A stretch of DNA of 64,000 bases, taken from positions 124,001 to 188,000 of the forward strand of contig CAJVGD010000014.1 of assembly GCA_910890315.1 (NCBI GenBank). The letters run 5' to 3'. The notes under the pieces are model-generated. The model searched no databases, was not told the DNA's origin, and saw nothing but the letters and a program-made list of their open reading frames with translations. The stretch comes from Serendipita indica DSM 11827. Taxonomy: Eukaryota > Basidiomycota > Agaricomycetes > Sebacinales > Serendipitaceae. Both the position numbers and the translations under genes were made by a program. Shown piece by piece: positions 62,188 through 64,000 of the stretch. Each line of letters starts with the position of its first letter. Position 1 is the stretch's first letter.

Positions 62188-64000
62188 TCAATCAGACAGT
62201 TGATAATTATTTGAAAACGCGAATTGGTAAAGCATACGACGGGCAGCGTCTTCGCGAGAATCTGACTTGTTCTTGAACCCCTCCTCACTATAGCCGACAT
62301 AATGGTTGAATGGCGCAATGTTGCAGCCACTCCGCCAGACCATCACAGGTCCGTCTCTAAATCCAGAGTCCTTATATTCGACTCTGAAATTGCTATTTCC
62401 GTATACCCTTTGACAAAATTCATTCAGCTGAACTCTGTAGCCGCCACGTGCTTGAACCTTCCTGTGTGAGACTGTTTCTGGAGAACGCAACGGTTCTTGA
62501 AATCCCGTGGCTGTATCTGTGGGTATTATTGGCTTTTCGAGGCGAAAAAATAGCGATAGCTCACAGATTTTCCCAATTGCGGAGGGGCCTGCAACCGGAC
62601 CTTCCATAGGGACAGCTTCACTCTGTAGCTCTCGGGAGCGCGGTTTATTCCGCTGATGCTGATCACGAGAATCGAAAATCAATTTTGGGTGTAGGACTTT
62701 GCTGTCAAACCGGCTGTAGATATCGCTGGAAACATTATCATGATTGGAAGAGCCATGAAAATGCAAATTCTTTGAAGATCCGTGCGCGTGTTTCGACCTT
62801 TCCTCGTCTCTGTTAGAGGATTTGTTTCCTGTGGTCTTCGAAGAGCCGTGTGTTTCGTTAGATTTATTGGTGCTGGACAATCCACGGAACTGGTGAGGAC
62901 TCCGTGCGCTTCCGATAGGTGAGAATGTCGGTGAGTCCATTGGAATATCTGGTATTCGCAGATCAATGTCAGATGGTGAAGAGTATCCTTCCTCAGAGCT
63001 CGTCAAACTCTCGTCATCCAAGATGGGGTCGGCCTCGATGAGGGTTTGGTCATATATAAGGAGATATTTGACATCCCACTGTACTGAGAGTGGTAATGTC
63101 TCGTATCGGAAGCCGTACTTCCTCTCGCATTGCGAGACGTCAATTTGTCCATAGTCGATGTAGTCGGCGAACGAGCGGCGGATGTCAATAGATCCGGGAA
63201 ACTCGCTGCAACATGCAAAATATACAAGATCCAGACGTTGACGAAGGCCTGATAACATATCACTGTCACCGGGCATTTGATTGATCTCGTCGAACAGCTG
63301 ATCTAGATAATTAAATAGACTATAATTGTAAGTCTTGTAGAACCCTATCTGAAGCAACCTACCCATTGAAAGTAAATATACTTGGTGGGGTGCGACCTGC
63401 AGCGCAACCAATAAGCATATGCAGGATGCCCTCGGCAACATGAAGGCATTGCACCGTGAGGAATTTACAGAATTTGGCTGTATCAACAAGGTGCTGACAT
63501 CGGCTGAGTTGAAGCTTCCAGAGAGCGGTAGTGTTTAGATTGGTCCAATCGGTCTGCCAAACACGCTAAATTTGAATCAGTGGATTCATGAAGTTTGCAT
63601 ATGGATATATTCACTTTGGTGGCTGATGGGCGAGTCAGTTTCTATAGTTCAATAAGTTGAACGTACCAGGATTGAGTGTGAGAAAGAAGACTGTTGGAAA
63701 ACTCGGCATCTTTTCCATGGCAACATGGTCATAAAACATGTAGCGAACGTCTTCAGATCCGTTGTACAATGTTACCGTTTCGGCGCCTGTACTAATGGCA
63801 AGGCGCGTTTGTATTAGCTCCCAAACCGTCATACTAGTAGTGTTGGAAGGTATTTCTAACGATTAGATTAGTGGATTTTGAGTGCAGTATCTTGTGATTA
63901 TATACCTAGTAGCATTGGGTAGTCATCCCAGCTGCTTCGCACCACACCAATAACAACACGAGATGCAGTGTTGATGACAAAGAGGCGAGTAGTTGTCCGT
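62188..64000 (-). CDS. Unknown protein with dsRBD-like C-terminus (5' end outside window)
   Basis: A minus-strand gene that continues beyond the right edge. The 5'-most exons read TRLFVINTASRVVIGVVRSS and SMTVWELIQTRLAISTGAET, then YMFYDHVAMEKMPSFPTVFF. A further exon appears to read LVDTAKFCKFLTVQCLHVAE. The main exon follows, with LFNYLDQLFDEINQMPGDSD, an acidic patch and a Ser/Asn/His-rich region containing repeated HGSS. The last 85 residues are QLNEFCQRVYGNS, FRVEYKDSGFRDGPV, MVWRSGCNIAP, HYVGYSEEGFKNK, SREDAARRMLYQFAFS. This is a helix-three strands-helix order matching a dsRNA-binding domain, and the closing helix resembles that of the F-box proteins at 30-40 kb. I do not recognise the N-terminal part. 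Exon borders near 63,340-63,620 are approximate. Confidence 0.65.

Noticed and set aside
1-64000. Retrovirus-like, LTR or Polinton elements
   Set aside because: No reverse transcriptase, integrase, capsid or paired long terminal repeats were recognised anywhere in the window.

Overview
The window is nuclear DNA of a basidiomycete fungus. Genes are intron-rich, with short 45-65 nt GT-AG introns, and are packed on both strands. The families present are typical of Agaricomycetes: a NACHT-WD40 NLR-like protein, a CBM1-GH43 arabinanase, a TmpA-like membrane flavoprotein and a family of F-box paralogs. The NLR tail and the F-box family suggest a Rhizoctonia/Ceratobasidium-like lineage, but that placement is inference.

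Layout. 1-9.5 kb holds housekeeping genes: the C-terminal part of a NUP145/Nup96 nucleoporin, a ROG1-type lipase, squalene epoxidase (ERG1, minus) and a Zn2Cys6 transcription factor (minus). 10.0-16.2 kb holds a tRNA-Gly(GCC), a 1503-residue NACHT-WD40 gene ending in a heptapeptide minisatellite, and worn traces of a second such gene. 16.3-24.4 kb holds mitochondrial ribosomal protein uL3m (minus), a Zds-family regulator and the ARP2 actin-related protein. 24.6-29.8 kb holds two small Clr2_N-like paralogs separated by a fragment of ARP2, then a CUE-like/CCCH/Smr protein.

30.3-42.3 kb is the accessory region. Four F-box proteins on the plus strand alternate with a SUMO-interacting-motif RING-like protein or its relics on the minus strand. 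A recent tandem duplication of about 3.95 kb copied one F-box gene and parts of both neighbours. The C-termini of the F-box proteins look like a double-stranded-RNA-binding fold, and the unrelated-looking gene at the right edge of the window ends in a similar segment. This F-box/dsRBD-like plus SIM-RING pairing is the best candidate here for something not yet described.

42.4-64 kb holds an M43 metalloprotease (minus), a UFD4/TRIP12-type HECT ligase (minus), a TmpA-like protein, a SET-domain protein (minus) sharing a 95 bp promoter with SEC1, a CBM1-GH43 arabinanase (minus), a GPI-anchored-looking aspartic protease, and a partial gene of unknown function (minus).

Several conserved genes show single-base frame breaks next to short homopolymers. 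These look more like consensus-sequence errors than gene loss. No retrovirus-like or Polinton-like element was recognised.
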